From an uncultured Flavonifractor sp. (GTDB taxonomy: Bacteria; Bacillota; Clostridia; Oscillospirales; Oscillospiraceae), in NCBI GenBank assembly GCA_944383135.1, contig CALWOL010000128.1, positions 1-34,695 of the forward strand: a stretch of DNA of 34,695 nucleotides, read 5' to 3'. The notes beneath the pieces were generated by a model, which did not search any database, was not told the DNA's origin, and saw nothing but the letters and a program-made list of their open reading frames with translations. Each line of letters starts with the position of its first letter. Positions within the stretch are counted from its first letter, which is position 1. The position numbers and the translations under genes are program-made. Of the stretch, positions 15,247 to 22,348 are shown piece by piece.

Positions 15247-16546
15247 GACGGGCGGCAAGTTTACCAGCTCCCTGGGCTTTGTCCTGGCGGCGGTGGGCTC
15301 CGCCGTGGGCATGGGGAACATCTGGCTGTTTCCCTACCGCATCGGACAGTACGGGGGCGGGGCCTTTCTCATCCCCTACTTTTTCTTCGTGGCCCTGTTC
15401 AGCTATGTGGGCCTTTCCGGGGAGTTCGCCCTGGGCCGCCTCACCGGCACCGGCGCCATGGGCGCCCTGGACTATGTGCTGCGCAGAAAGGGAAAGCGGG
15501 GCGGCAGGGTGCTGGGGGTCATCCCCCTGCTGGGAGTGCTGGGCATCGCCATCGGCTACTCGGTGGTGGTGGGCTGGGTGCTGCGGTACACCGCCGGGGC
15601 GGCCACCGGCGCCATTCTGAACGGGGACGCCCAGGGCTTTTTCGGGGCCCTGGCGGTGGACTTCGGCTCCATCCCCTGGCACCTGGCGGCGGTGGCGGTG
15701 ACGGTGATCATCCTGGTGCTGGGGGTATCGGGCGGCATTGAGAAGCTGAGCAAGGTGATGATGCCCGCCTTTTTTCTGCTCTTTCTGGTGATTGCCGTCC
15801 GGGTGGCCTTTCTCCCCGGGGCGGCGGAGGGCTACCGCTATCTGCTCCAGCCCGACTTTTCCCGGCTGCTGGAGGGGGAGACCTGGGTGATGGCCATGGG
15901 CCAGGCCTTCTTCTCCCTGTCCATCAACGGAGCGGGCATGCTCATCTACGGCAGCTATATGAAGAAAAGCGAAAGCATCCTCCGCCACGCGGGGATGACG
16001 GCGGTGCTGGACACCCTGGCGGCGCTGCTGGCGGGCTTTGCCATTATTCCGGCGGTGTTTGCCTTCGGAATTGATCCTACCAGCGGACCGGCTCTCATGT
16101 TTGTCACCCTGCCCCAGGTGTTTGCCCAGATGCCCGGCGGACAGCTTTTCGCCTTCTTTTTCTTCCTGTCGGTGGCCTTTGCCGGAATCACCTCCCTGAT
16201 GAATATGCTGGAGGCCTGCGGCGAGGCCCTCGGCTCCACCGCCCGGCTGTCCCGGAGCCTGTCCCTGGCCCTGGTGGGGGCGGTGACCTTTGGGGCGGGG
16301 CTGTTTGTGGAATCCCTGGCGGGCATGGGGAGCTGGATGGATTTCATCACCATCTATGTCTCCCCCTTCGGCGCCCTGCTGGTGGCGGTGTGCCTCTACT
16401 TTGTGCTGGGACCCGGGGCGGTGAAGGACGAGCTGGCCCTGGGGGGAAAGCGGCCCGGCCGGGCCTTTGATGTGACGGCCCGGGCCTATGTGCTGGTGGC
16501 CGCGGCGGTGTGGGTGCTGAGCATCTGCTACAAGGGCATCGGATAA
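15233..16546 (+). CDS. Sodium-dependent transporter, NSS (SNF) family
   Basis: This 437-aa membrane protein resembles bacterial LeuT-type sodium symporters, with about 11 helices. The first helix has SLGFVLAAVGSAVGMGNIW, the family's sodium and substrate site with its unwound centre. Later blocks include FFSLSINGAGMLIYGSYM (helix 6 region) and FFFLSVAFAGITSLMNMLE (helix 8, second sodium site). It probably imports an amino acid or similar amine with sodium. ATG at 15233 has GAGGAGG upstream inside the end of the acetyltransferase gene, so an in-frame start at 15206 is less likely. Co-transcription with the acetyltransferase may link uptake to modification, but that is speculative. Confidence 0.93.
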   Translation: MEEHKTGGKFTSSLGFVLAAVGSAVGMGNIWLFPYRIGQYGGGAFLIPYFFFVALFSYVGLSGEFALGRLTGTGAMGALDYVLRRKGKRGGRVLGVIPLLGVLGIAIGYSVVVGWVLRYTAGAATGAILNGDAQGFFGALAVDFGSIPWHLAAVAVTVIILVLGVSGGIEKLSKVMMPAFFLLFLVIAVRVAFLPGAAEGYRYLLQPDFSRLLEGETWVMAMGQAFFSLSINGAGMLIYGSYMKKSESILRHAGMTAVLDTLAALLAGFAIIPAVFAFGIDPTSGPALMFVTLPQVFAQMPGGQLFAFFFFLSVAFAGITSLMNMLEACGEALGSTARLSRSLSLALVGAVTFGAGLFVESLAGMGSWMDFITIYVSPFGALLVAVCLYFVLGPGAVKDELALGGKRPGRAFDVTARAYVLVAAAVWVLSICYKGIG

Positions 16547-16550
16547 CGGA

Positions 16551-16584
16551 AAAGCGGAGCGTGCACGGCACGCTCCGCTTTTTT
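16551..16584. terminator. Bidirectional intrinsic terminator
   Basis: A 14-bp stem (AAAGCGGAGCGTGC with GCACGCTCCGCTTT, loop ACG) is flanked by A-rich and T-rich ends, so it has a U-tract on both strands. It ends the transporter transcript (plus) and the spoIIR transcript (minus), whose genes converge here. Confidence 0.92.
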
Positions 16585-16585
16585 A

Positions 16586-17224
16586 TCACTCCGACAGCCA
16601 ATGCTGGAAGCTCTCCCACCACTCCATGGCCCGGAATTTTACCACATAGCCCTCCTCCTCCCCGGTGATGAGGGCCACCTGGTCCTCGCTCAGTCCGGCG
16701 CTGAGGGCGGTCTGGGCGGCACTCTCGCTCACCGAGCCCAGGCACAGGGGGGGAAAGACCACGCACCACCAGTTCTGCCCGCCGCCGTCGCCGATCACCA
16801 CCCGAAGGGCGGTGTATGACCCGGCGGGGAGCGCGAAGTCCTGATATTCCTTGGTGGGGAACCAGCAGTCCTCCTCCAGGGAGACGGTGACCGGGTAAGC
16901 ATAGCCCGCTTCTCCCACCGCCTCCGCCCCGGCGGCGGCCAACTCCTCCAGATGGCTCCCCAGGGCGGCCAGGGCCTCCGCCCGGTCCCCGCCGGCGGGG
17001 AGGAAGGCCTCCGCCTCCGCCAGCACCCGGTCCCGCACCGCCAGTTTCAGGGCTTGGTCTGCCTGGGAGTCGGAATTGGCCAGCACGTGGAGGCGGATAA
17101 CCTGCTCCGCCAGGGCGGCCTGGCCGCGGTCCAGCCAGCCGCCCAGCAGGGCGGCCAGGGCCAGGCCCAGCAGCAGGGCCAGATCCCACCGGCGGAGGGT
17201 ATGTGTCTGAAAAACACGCTTCAT
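16586..17224 (-). CDS. spoIIR: Stage II sporulation protein R
   Basis: This 212-aa secreted signalling protein has an N-terminal hydrophobic signal (about 12-30) and the family hallmark VIRLHVLANSDSQADQALK followed by AVRDRVLAEA. Later conserved blocks are PVTVSLEEDCWFPTKEY and ALPAGSYTALRVVIGDGGGQNWWCVVFPPLC. In known spore formers it is made in the forespore under sigma-F, is exported, and triggers SpoIIGA to activate pro-sigma-E in the mother cell. The ATG at 17222-17224 is chosen because GGTGA lies 7 nt upstream; a TTG at 17242 has no such site. That Shine-Dalgarno lies within a long hairpin. The gene is last in a run of six minus-strand genes. Confidence 0.96.
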   Translation of the reverse strand: MKRVFQTHTLRRWDLALLLGLALAALLGGWLDRGQAALAEQVIRLHVLANSDSQADQALKLAVRDRVLAEAEAFLPAGGDRAEALAALGSHLEELAAAGAEAVGEAGYAYPVTVSLEEDCWFPTKEYQDFALPAGSYTALRVVIGDGGGQNWWCVVFPPLCLGSVSESAAQTALSAGLSEDQVALITGEEEGYVVKFRAMEWWESFQHWLSE

Positions 17225-17231
17225 GTAACAA

Positions 17232-17271
17232 TCACCGTCCAAAATGGATTTGCCTCCATTCTGGACGGTGA
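17232..17271 (-). promoter_or_regulatory. 17-bp hairpin burying the spoIIR ribosome binding site
   Basis: Positions 17255-17271 and 17232-17248 are inverted repeats with one A/G difference that becomes a G-U pair in minus-strand RNA, so all 17 positions pair around the loop GGCAAA. The 3' arm ends in GGUGA, the spoIIR Shine-Dalgarno, 7 nt before ATG. No U-tract follows, so it is unlikely to be a terminator for ispE. In mRNA read through from ispE it should block spoIIR translation. Confidence 0.8.
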
Positions 17272-17286
17272 GATTGGATTTTATAC
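17258..17286 (-). promoter_or_regulatory. Candidate sigma-F promoter of spoIIR
   Basis: On the minus strand GTATA (17282-17286), a 15-nt spacer and GTCCAGAAT (17258-17266) fit the forespore sigma-F pattern (GYATA, then GGnnAnAhT) with one mismatch at the second G. The -10 element lies in the 5' arm of the hairpin, so transcripts would begin near 17250-17252, within the loop. Confidence is limited because the motif is short and was matched by eye. Confidence 0.5.
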
Positions 17287-17292
17287 CTTTTT

Positions 17293-18162
17293 TCAGCAGG
17301 CACCTGCCGCCTCCACCAAAAAAGTTTCCCGGTACAGCGGCTCCAGGGCGGCATAGGCCGCCTCCGCCTCCGCCCGGCCGGGGAACAGGCCGAACACGGT
17401 GGGACCGGTGCCGCTCATGGAGGCCCCCAGGGCTCCGTGCTGGATGAGGGTGTTTTTGATGGCGGCAATCTCCTGGTACCGCCGGCGGGGGAGCACGTCC
17501 TCAAAGACGTTGTACATCCGCCGGGCCACCTCCGGCAAATCCGCCCCCGCCAGGGCGTCCATCAGCCCGGCGGTGTCCGGCCGGCGGAGGATGCGGCAGC
17601 CGTCCAGGGCGCGGAACAGCTCCGGGGTGGACACGGAGAAGGCGGGCTTGCACAGCACCACCTGACAGTGAGGCAGGGGCGGCAGGGGGGTGAGTATCTC
17701 CCCCCTGCCCTCCGCCAGGGCGGTGCCCCCGGCCACGCAGTAGGGCACGTCGGAGCCCACCAGGGCGCCGATTTCTTCCAGCCGCTGCCGGGAAAGCCCC
17801 AGGTTCAGCAGCTGGTTCAGTCCCCGGAGCACGGCGGCGGCGTCGGCGCTGCCCCCGGCCATGCCGGCGCACACCGGGATGGTCTTGTCCAGACGGATGG
17901 CCAGCCCGCCGGGGTCGGTCCCCGTCTCCCGGCACAGGGCCAGGGCGGCGGCGGCGGCCAGATTGTGCTCGTCGGCGGGGAGAAAGCCCAGATTGCTCGC
18001 CATCTCCAGGCCGCGGCCCGTGCCGGTGGTGAGGGTGAGCCTGTCCCGGAGGGTGACGGTCTGCATCACCATCCGCATGTTGTGATAGCCGTCCGGCCGC
18101 TTGTCCAGCACGTCCAGGGAGAGATTCAGCTTGGCGCAGGCAAAAACCTCGGTGGCTGCCAT
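17293..18162 (-). CDS. ispE: 4-(cytidine 5'-diphospho)-2-C-methyl-D-erythritol kinase
   Basis: This 289-aa GHMP-family kinase phosphorylates CDP-methylerythritol in the MEP pathway to isoprenoids. Markers are the N-terminal ACAKLNLSLDVLDKRPDGYHN, the ATP-binding loop PVCAGMAGGSADAAAVLRGLN (about 91-111) and the C-terminal GASMSGTGPTVFGLF. Length matches the family. ATG at 18160-18162 has AAAAGGAGG upstream. It lies 14 nt after the DUF1015 gene and 68 nt before spoIIR; ispE next to spoIIR is a layout known in several Clostridia, as far as I recall. Confidence 0.96.
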   Translation of the reverse strand: MAATEVFACAKLNLSLDVLDKRPDGYHNMRMVMQTVTLRDRLTLTTGTGRGLEMASNLGFLPADEHNLAAAAALALCRETGTDPGGLAIRLDKTIPVCAGMAGGSADAAAVLRGLNQLLNLGLSRQRLEEIGALVGSDVPYCVAGGTALAEGRGEILTPLPPLPHCQVVLCKPAFSVSTPELFRALDGCRILRRPDTAGLMDALAGADLPEVARRMYNVFEDVLPRRRYQEIAAIKNTLIQHGALGASMSGTGPTVFGLFPGRAEAEAAYAALEPLYRETFLVEAAGAC

Positions 18163-18176
18163 GGCGGAGCCTCCTT

Positions 18177-19466
18177 TTATCGAATCTTCCGCGCCTCCAG
18201 ATAGAAGCGCTTGTCATGGGCGTGGCCCATGGAGAAGGTTTTCCGGGGGAGCACTCCGTCCCGGATGACGGTGGGGAAGAGCTGATCCTTCCCCATGGCG
18301 GGAAGGAGAAAGGCCAGGTTGCCCGGCTGCCGGGCCAGCTGCCGGGCCACGTCCTCCCCGTGGATGTAATCCATGCGCACGCCCCGGGCCTTGACATATC
18401 CGTCCAGGAAGCCCTGGAGGGTGCCCACCGCCAGCTGGCTGGCGGGGTGGGGGATGGTGATGGCGCCCGCTCCGCCGGCGTGGACGTAGCGGAGCACGTG
18501 GCCCGCCCCCTCCCCCGGATGGGCGCCGGGGAAGGCGGCGCACAGGCTGGCCGTCACATCCGCCGTATCCACCCCGAAGAGCACCCGGTGGATGGCCTCA
18601 AATTCCAGGGAGGGGTCGTGGAGGTTCACCAGCTCGCACAGGGCGAACCGGGCGGGCAGGCTGTCCCATTTATCCCGGGGAGTAAGCCGCTTCTGCCGCT
18701 CATAGCACTCCTTGGCGGTGGCCAGGGAGTGGTTGCCGTCCCCCACGGCGAAGAGCATCACAGCCCCGCTGTCCGCCCCATATTTCTTCCGGAAGGCGGC
18801 GGGGTCGGCCAGGGCGGACAGGGCGGCGGCGACGTGCTCCATGCTCGCCCCGTCCAGCCGCCAGCCGGTGATGTGCCCTCCCCGCTCCATCAGATCAAAG
18901 TCGTACACCAGCTCCATCTCCGCCGTCCGGGCGGCCAGGGGCTCAATCACGGTTTTGTCCGGGTCGTCGGCCAGCAGCATGGCGTGGGGCAGCTCCAGAG
19001 GGGCGTTTTTCCGCACCGCCACCCGGGGCGGGATACGGGCCATGACGGTACCCTCGGTGGCCCGGATGGCGGCGGAGGAGCCGGGCTCATAGTCGTACTG
19101 CTCCAAATCCACCATGCCCACCAGACCCCGGCGGAGCCTGCCGTCGTCCAGCCGCCGCTCCACATAGACAAGGGAATCCGGCAGCGCCCGGAACCGCTCC
19201 TCCCGCAGGTAGCGGGTCATGGTGTTGTTGACCTCCATGATATCAGTCTCCACATTGGGACCGTCCAGGCAGCTCTCCGGCAGGATGAGCCGCAGGGCGG
19301 AGGGGGCGGAGCCCACGTATTCCTCCACCCGCTGCCAGTATTCCGGCTGGGAGGTGTACTGGTCGCAGGCCACCACCGACCACTTGCCGTAGGCGCAGTT
19401 CTGGGGCAGCAGGATATCGGCGGGGCGGAAGGGGAGCTGGGAAAAGCCATGCATCATGTTTCTCAC
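18177..19466 (-). CDS. DUF1015 family protein
   Basis: This protein of about 429 aa belongs to DUF1015 (PF06245). It begins with a conserved block around FRPADILLPQNCAYGKWSVVACDQYTS; a central motif reads AVGDGNHSLATAKECY (about residue 245). That site occupies the place of the DGHHR motif in other DUF1015 members and recalls ParB/sulfiredoxin-fold nucleotide-binding proteins. The biochemical role is not firmly established; genomic links in other bacteria often point to serine metabolism. Here it sits 14 nt downstream of thrH, a phosphoserine phosphatase homologue, which fits that link. The start is uncertain between GTG at 19466 (AGGAAG only 3 nt upstream) and ATG at 19457. Confidence 0.88.
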   Translation of the reverse strand: MRNMMHGFSQLPFRPADILLPQNCAYGKWSVVACDQYTSQPEYWQRVEEYVGSAPSALRLILPESCLDGPNVETDIMEVNNTMTRYLREERFRALPDSLVYVERRLDDGRLRRGLVGMVDLEQYDYEPGSSAAIRATEGTVMARIPPRVAVRKNAPLELPHAMLLADDPDKTVIEPLAARTAEMELVYDFDLMERGGHITGWRLDGASMEHVAAALSALADPAAFRKKYGADSGAVMLFAVGDGNHSLATAKECYERQKRLTPRDKWDSLPARFALCELVNLHDPSLEFEAIHRVLFGVDTADVTASLCAAFPGAHPGEGAGHVLRYVHAGGAGAITIPHPASQLAVGTLQGFLDGYVKARGVRMDYIHGEDVARQLARQPGNLAFLLPAMGKDQLFPTVIRDGVLPRKTFSMGHAHDKRFYLEARKIR

Positions 19467-19480
19467 TCGCTTCCTGTCTG

Positions 19481-20083
19481 TCAGTCCATGGCGCCGCGGA
19501 TGGCGGCCAGCAGGTCGGGGAATTCCTCATAGGCGGGCAGCTGGGGGTAGTCGGCCTTGATCTGGGGGGTGCTCTTGAACAGGAAGCCCGCCTTGCTGGC
19601 CTGAATCATCCCCAGGTCATTGAAGCTGTCTCCGGCGGCGATGGTGTCGTAGCCGATGGATTGCAGGGCCTTCACCGTGGTGAGCTTGGACTGGGGGCAG
19701 CGCATCTGAAAGCCGGTGATGGCGCCGTCGGGCGCCACCTCCAGGGTGTTGCAGAACAGGGTGGGCCAGCCCAGCTTGCGCATCAGGGGCTGGGCAAACT
19801 GCTCAAAGGTGTCGCTGAGGATGATGACCTGGGTGAAGGAGCGCAGCTCGTCCAGAAACTCCCTGGCCCCCGGCAGGGGGTCGATGGTGGAGATGACCTG
19901 CTGAATCTCCTTCAGGCCCAGGCGGTGCTCCTTCAGAATGTCCAGGCGGAAATGCATCAGCTTGTTGTAATCGGGCTCATCCCGGGTGGTGCGGCGCAGC
20001 TCCGGAATGCCGGTGGCCTGGGAGAAGGCAATCCAGATTTCGGGGACCAGGACCCCCTCCATATCCAGACAGGTGATGTACAT
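19481..20083 (-). CDS. thrH: ThrH: phosphoserine phosphatase / homoserine phosphotransferase
   Basis: This 200-aa HAD-superfamily enzyme has motif I LDMEGVLVPEIW, where the second Asp of the usual DxDGT is Glu, a ThrH hallmark. It also has TGIPELRRTTRDEPDYNKLM, motif II serine in VIILSDTFEQF and motif IV GDSFNDLGMIQAS. In Pseudomonas ThrH removes phosphate from phosphoserine and can pass it to homoserine. Length and motifs agree closely with that family. ATG has AAAAAGGAGG upstream. It is the third gene of the lrp operon, between an aminotransferase and DUF1015, suggesting a serine/threonine-related role. Confidence 0.93.
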   Translation of the reverse strand: MYITCLDMEGVLVPEIWIAFSQATGIPELRRTTRDEPDYNKLMHFRLDILKEHRLGLKEIQQVISTIDPLPGAREFLDELRSFTQVIILSDTFEQFAQPLMRKLGWPTLFCNTLEVAPDGAITGFQMRCPQSKLTTVKALQSIGYDTIAAGDSFNDLGMIQASKAGFLFKSTPQIKADYPQLPAYEEFPDLLAAIRGAMD

Positions 20084-20099
20084 ACCCGTTCCTCCTTTT

Positions 20100-21293
20100 T
20101 TAGCCTTCCTGCGCCCTGGCCTGCTTTTTCTTCAGGTTGGTCAGGAAGTTGTCCAGCCGGGTCAGTGCCTCGGCAATATCCTTCATGGAGGTGGCGTAGC
20201 AGCAGCGGACAAAGCCCTCCCCGCCGGCGCCGAAGGCGGAGCCGGAGATGACCGCCACCTTCTCCTCCATCAAAAACCGCTCGCAGAAATCGTCGGAGCT
20301 CAGGCCGGTGCCGCGGATGTCGGGGAACACATAGAAGGCCCCCTTGGGCTCGAAGCAGGGCAGGCCGATGCGCCGCAGGCCCTCCACCAGATAGCGGCGG
20401 CGGCCGTCGTACTCGTCCCGCATGTGCTCAATGTCCTTGTCCCCGTTGCGCATGGCCTCAATGGCGGCGTACTGGCTGGTGGTGGGGGCGGACATGATGC
20501 CGAACTGGTGGAGCTTGCGCATCTGCTGGACGATGGGGGCGGGGCCGCAGACATAGCCCATCCGCCAGCCGGTCATGGCGTGGCTCTTGGAGAAGCCGTT
20601 GACCACGATGGTGCGCTCATACATGTCGGGCAGGTTGGCCATGGACACGTGGTGCTGGCCGTAGGTGAGCTCGGCGTAGATTTCGTCAGAGAGCACCATG
20701 ATGTCGGTGCCCCGGAGCACGTCGGCAATGGCCTCCAGGTCCGCCCGCTCCATAATGCCGCCGGTGGGGTTGGAGGGGAAGGGGAGCACCAGCACCTTGG
20801 TGCGGGGGGTGATGGCGGCGCGCAGCTGCTCCGGAGTGAGGCGGAACTCGTTCTCCGCCTTCAGCTCCACGTATACCGGCGTACCACCCGCCATGGAGGC
20901 CAGGGGTCCGTAGCACACGAAGGAGGGCACGGGGACAATCACCTCGTCCCCGGGATTGAGCAGGCAGCGCAGGGTCAGATCAATGGCCTCGCTGCCGCCC
21001 ACGGTGACGATGATCTGATGGGCGAAGTCATACCTCAAATCAAACCGGCGGTCCAGGTAGGCGGCAATCTCCCGGCGCAGCTCGGCCATACCGGCGTTGC
21101 CGGTGTACTTGGTGAAGCCCTTTTCCAGGGAGTAGATGCCCGCGTCCCGGATGTGCCAGGGGGTGACAAAGTCGGGCTCCCCGATGCCCAGGGAAATGGC
21201 GTCCTTCATCTCCTCCAGAATATCGAAAAAGCGGCGAATTCCGGAGGGCTTGACCTCCTGGATGCGCTTGCAGAGTATCTCGTCGTAATTCAT
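20100..21293 (-). CDS. PLP-dependent class I/II aminotransferase
   Basis: This 397-aa fold-type I aminotransferase resembles aspartate/aromatic aminotransferases of the PatA type. Conserved parts are ISLGIGEPDFVTP (about 35-47), GNAGMAELRREIA, the PLP-ring Asn in FPSNPTGG, LSDEIYAEL with the PLP-nitrogen Asp, the Schiff-base lysine in VNGFSKSHAMTGWRMGY (about 235) and the C-terminal carboxylate-binding Arg in GFVRCCYA. The exact amino acid is not clear. ATG at 21291-21293 overlaps the Lrp stop (ATGA), so an upstream in-frame start at 21305 is less likely. Pairing with an Lrp-type regulator suggests control by an amino acid. Confidence 0.93.
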   Translation of the reverse strand: MNYDEILCKRIQEVKPSGIRRFFDILEEMKDAISLGIGEPDFVTPWHIRDAGIYSLEKGFTKYTGNAGMAELRREIAAYLDRRFDLRYDFAHQIIVTVGGSEAIDLTLRCLLNPGDEVIVPVPSFVCYGPLASMAGGTPVYVELKAENEFRLTPEQLRAAITPRTKVLVLPFPSNPTGGIMERADLEAIADVLRGTDIMVLSDEIYAELTYGQHHVSMANLPDMYERTIVVNGFSKSHAMTGWRMGYVCGPAPIVQQMRKLHQFGIMSAPTTSQYAAIEAMRNGDKDIEHMRDEYDGRRRYLVEGLRRIGLPCFEPKGAFYVFPDIRGTGLSSDDFCERFLMEEKVAVISGSAFGAGGEGFVRCCYATSMKDIAEALTRLDNFLTNLKKKQARAQEG

Positions 21294-21766
21294 GAGAAAA
21301 TCCACTCCTTCTCCTGCTTCTCCTGCTTTTCAAAGATGAGGTGCTTCTCCTTATACTTGTGCAGGATAAAGTGAGTGGCGGTGCCGGTGACATCCTCCAG
21401 GGTGGACAGCCGCTCCCCCACAAACTGGGCCACTTCCTTCAGGGTGCGGCCGGAGATAATGACAATCAAATCGTAGGCGCCGCTCATCAGATAGACGCTC
21501 TCCACCTCGTCATACTGATAGATGCGCTCGGCCACCCGGTCAAAGCCCTCGCCCCGCTGGGGGGTGACCTTGACCTCGATCAGGGCGGTGACGGATTCCC
21601 GATCCGTCCGGTCCCAGTCCACAATGGCCTTGTAGCCCAGGATAACCTTCTCCTCCTCGTACCGTTTGACGGCGGCCTTTACCTCCTCCACGGACAGATC
21701 GGCCATGGATGCAAGCTGTTCAGGGGTCAGGGTGCAATCATTTTCCAAAAGCTGGAGCAGCTTCAT
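21290..21766 (-). CDS. Lrp/AsnC family transcriptional regulator
   Basis: This 158-aa regulator has an N-terminal winged helix-turn-helix (about 8-50, LTPEQLASMADLSVEEVKAAV) and a C-terminal Lrp/AsnC (RAM) ligand-binding domain (about 60-140, with VTALIEVKVTP and YLMSGAYDLIVIISG). A charged Lys/Glu/Gln tail follows. ATG at 21764-21766 has TTGGAGG upstream; an in-frame start at 21799 lacks one. It is the first gene of the minus-strand operon and overlaps the aminotransferase gene by 4 nt, so it probably senses an amino acid and controls its own operon. Confidence 0.93.
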   Translation of the reverse strand: MKLLQLLENDCTLTPEQLASMADLSVEEVKAAVKRYEEEKVILGYKAIVDWDRTDRESVTALIEVKVTPQRGEGFDRVAERIYQYDEVESVYLMSGAYDLIVIISGRTLKEVAQFVGERLSTLEDVTGTATHFILHKYKEKHLIFEKQEKQEKEWIFS

Positions 21767-21830
21767 AGCGCGAATACCTCCAATCCAGATGATTTCCATG
21801 CAAAATAAACGGAAAACATGATTTCCCTCT

Positions 21831-21859
21831 ATTATATACGCCCTGGGGAAGAATTACAA
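21831..21859 (-). promoter_or_regulatory. Promoter of the lrp-aminotransferase-thrH-DUF1015-ispE-spoIIR run
   Basis: On the minus strand TTGTAA (21854-21859), a 17-nt spacer and TATAAT (21831-21836) form a good sigma-A promoter. The leader to the Lrp ATG is about 58 nt. Gene gaps downstream are 4-nt overlap, 16, 14, 14 and 68 nt, so this may be the main vegetative promoter for all six genes. Confidence 0.8.
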
Positions 21860-21941
21860 TAGCGCACTTTGAACTGCCGCCGCTTGCATAAAGACGACGG
21901 AAAGGAGGGAGGAAAACGGCATATCTTTGTCTATTTTCCCG

Positions 21942-21982
21942 TAGAAACGCCCATGCGGAAGTGCTATGATGACGTATCATCA
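21942..21982 (+). promoter_or_regulatory. Likely promoter and palindromic site of the V-ATPase operon
   Basis: TATGAT (21965-21970) with TAGAAA 17 nt upstream (21942-21947) is a fair sigma-A promoter. It overlaps the perfect inverted repeat TGATGA-CGTA-TCATCA (21967-21982), a possible operator. The remaining leader to 22025 is GC-rich and ends with GGAGGAGG. Confidence 0.5.
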
Positions 21983-22024
21983 AAGGGGCGGCGCCCTGGA
22001 AGGGCGGCCCGGAGGAGGCGCTGC

Positions 22025-22348
22025 ATGGAGTATCTGGACATGGTGCGTCAGATTGTGGCGGCGGAGCACAACGCCAAGACGCTGGCGGAAGAGGGACGCA
22101 GGCAGCAGGAGCAGCTTCAGGCCGGTCTGGAGGGGGAGATTGACCGCCTCCGGGCGGACTATATGGAGCGGGCCCGCCGCCGGGTGGAGCTGGTGGAGCA
22201 GACCGAGCGGGCGGGGGCGGAGGAGACCATCGCCCGGCTGGACGAGAAGCAGCGGCAGGCCATGAAGCGGGTGGAGACGGTTTATGAGCAGAACCGGGAG
22301 GCCTGGGCGGACACCCTCTTCTCCCTGATTGTGGGGGAGCGGCCGTGA
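22025..22348 (+). CDS. V-type ATPase subunit G/H-like (peripheral stalk)
   Basis: This 107-aa protein is one long charged helix rich in Glu, Arg, Gln and Ala (MEYLDMVRQIVAAEHNAKTL to the end), as expected for the G/H stalk subunit (AhaH, NtpF) that forms a coiled coil with subunit E. GGAGGAGG lies 7 nt before the ATG; an in-frame start at 21869 is rejected because it precedes the promoter. The stop overlaps the GTG of subunit C (GTGA). It is the first gene of the nine-gene operon. Confidence 0.85.
   Translation: MEYLDMVRQIVAAEHNAKTLAEEGRRQQEQLQAGLEGEIDRLRADYMERARRRVELVEQTERAGAEETIARLDEKQRQAMKRVETVYEQNREAWADTLFSLIVGERP

Noticed and set aside
17232-17271. The hairpin before spoIIR as a terminator of ispE
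   Set aside because: No U-tract follows the 3' arm on the minus strand, and the arm contains the spoIIR Shine-Dalgarno.
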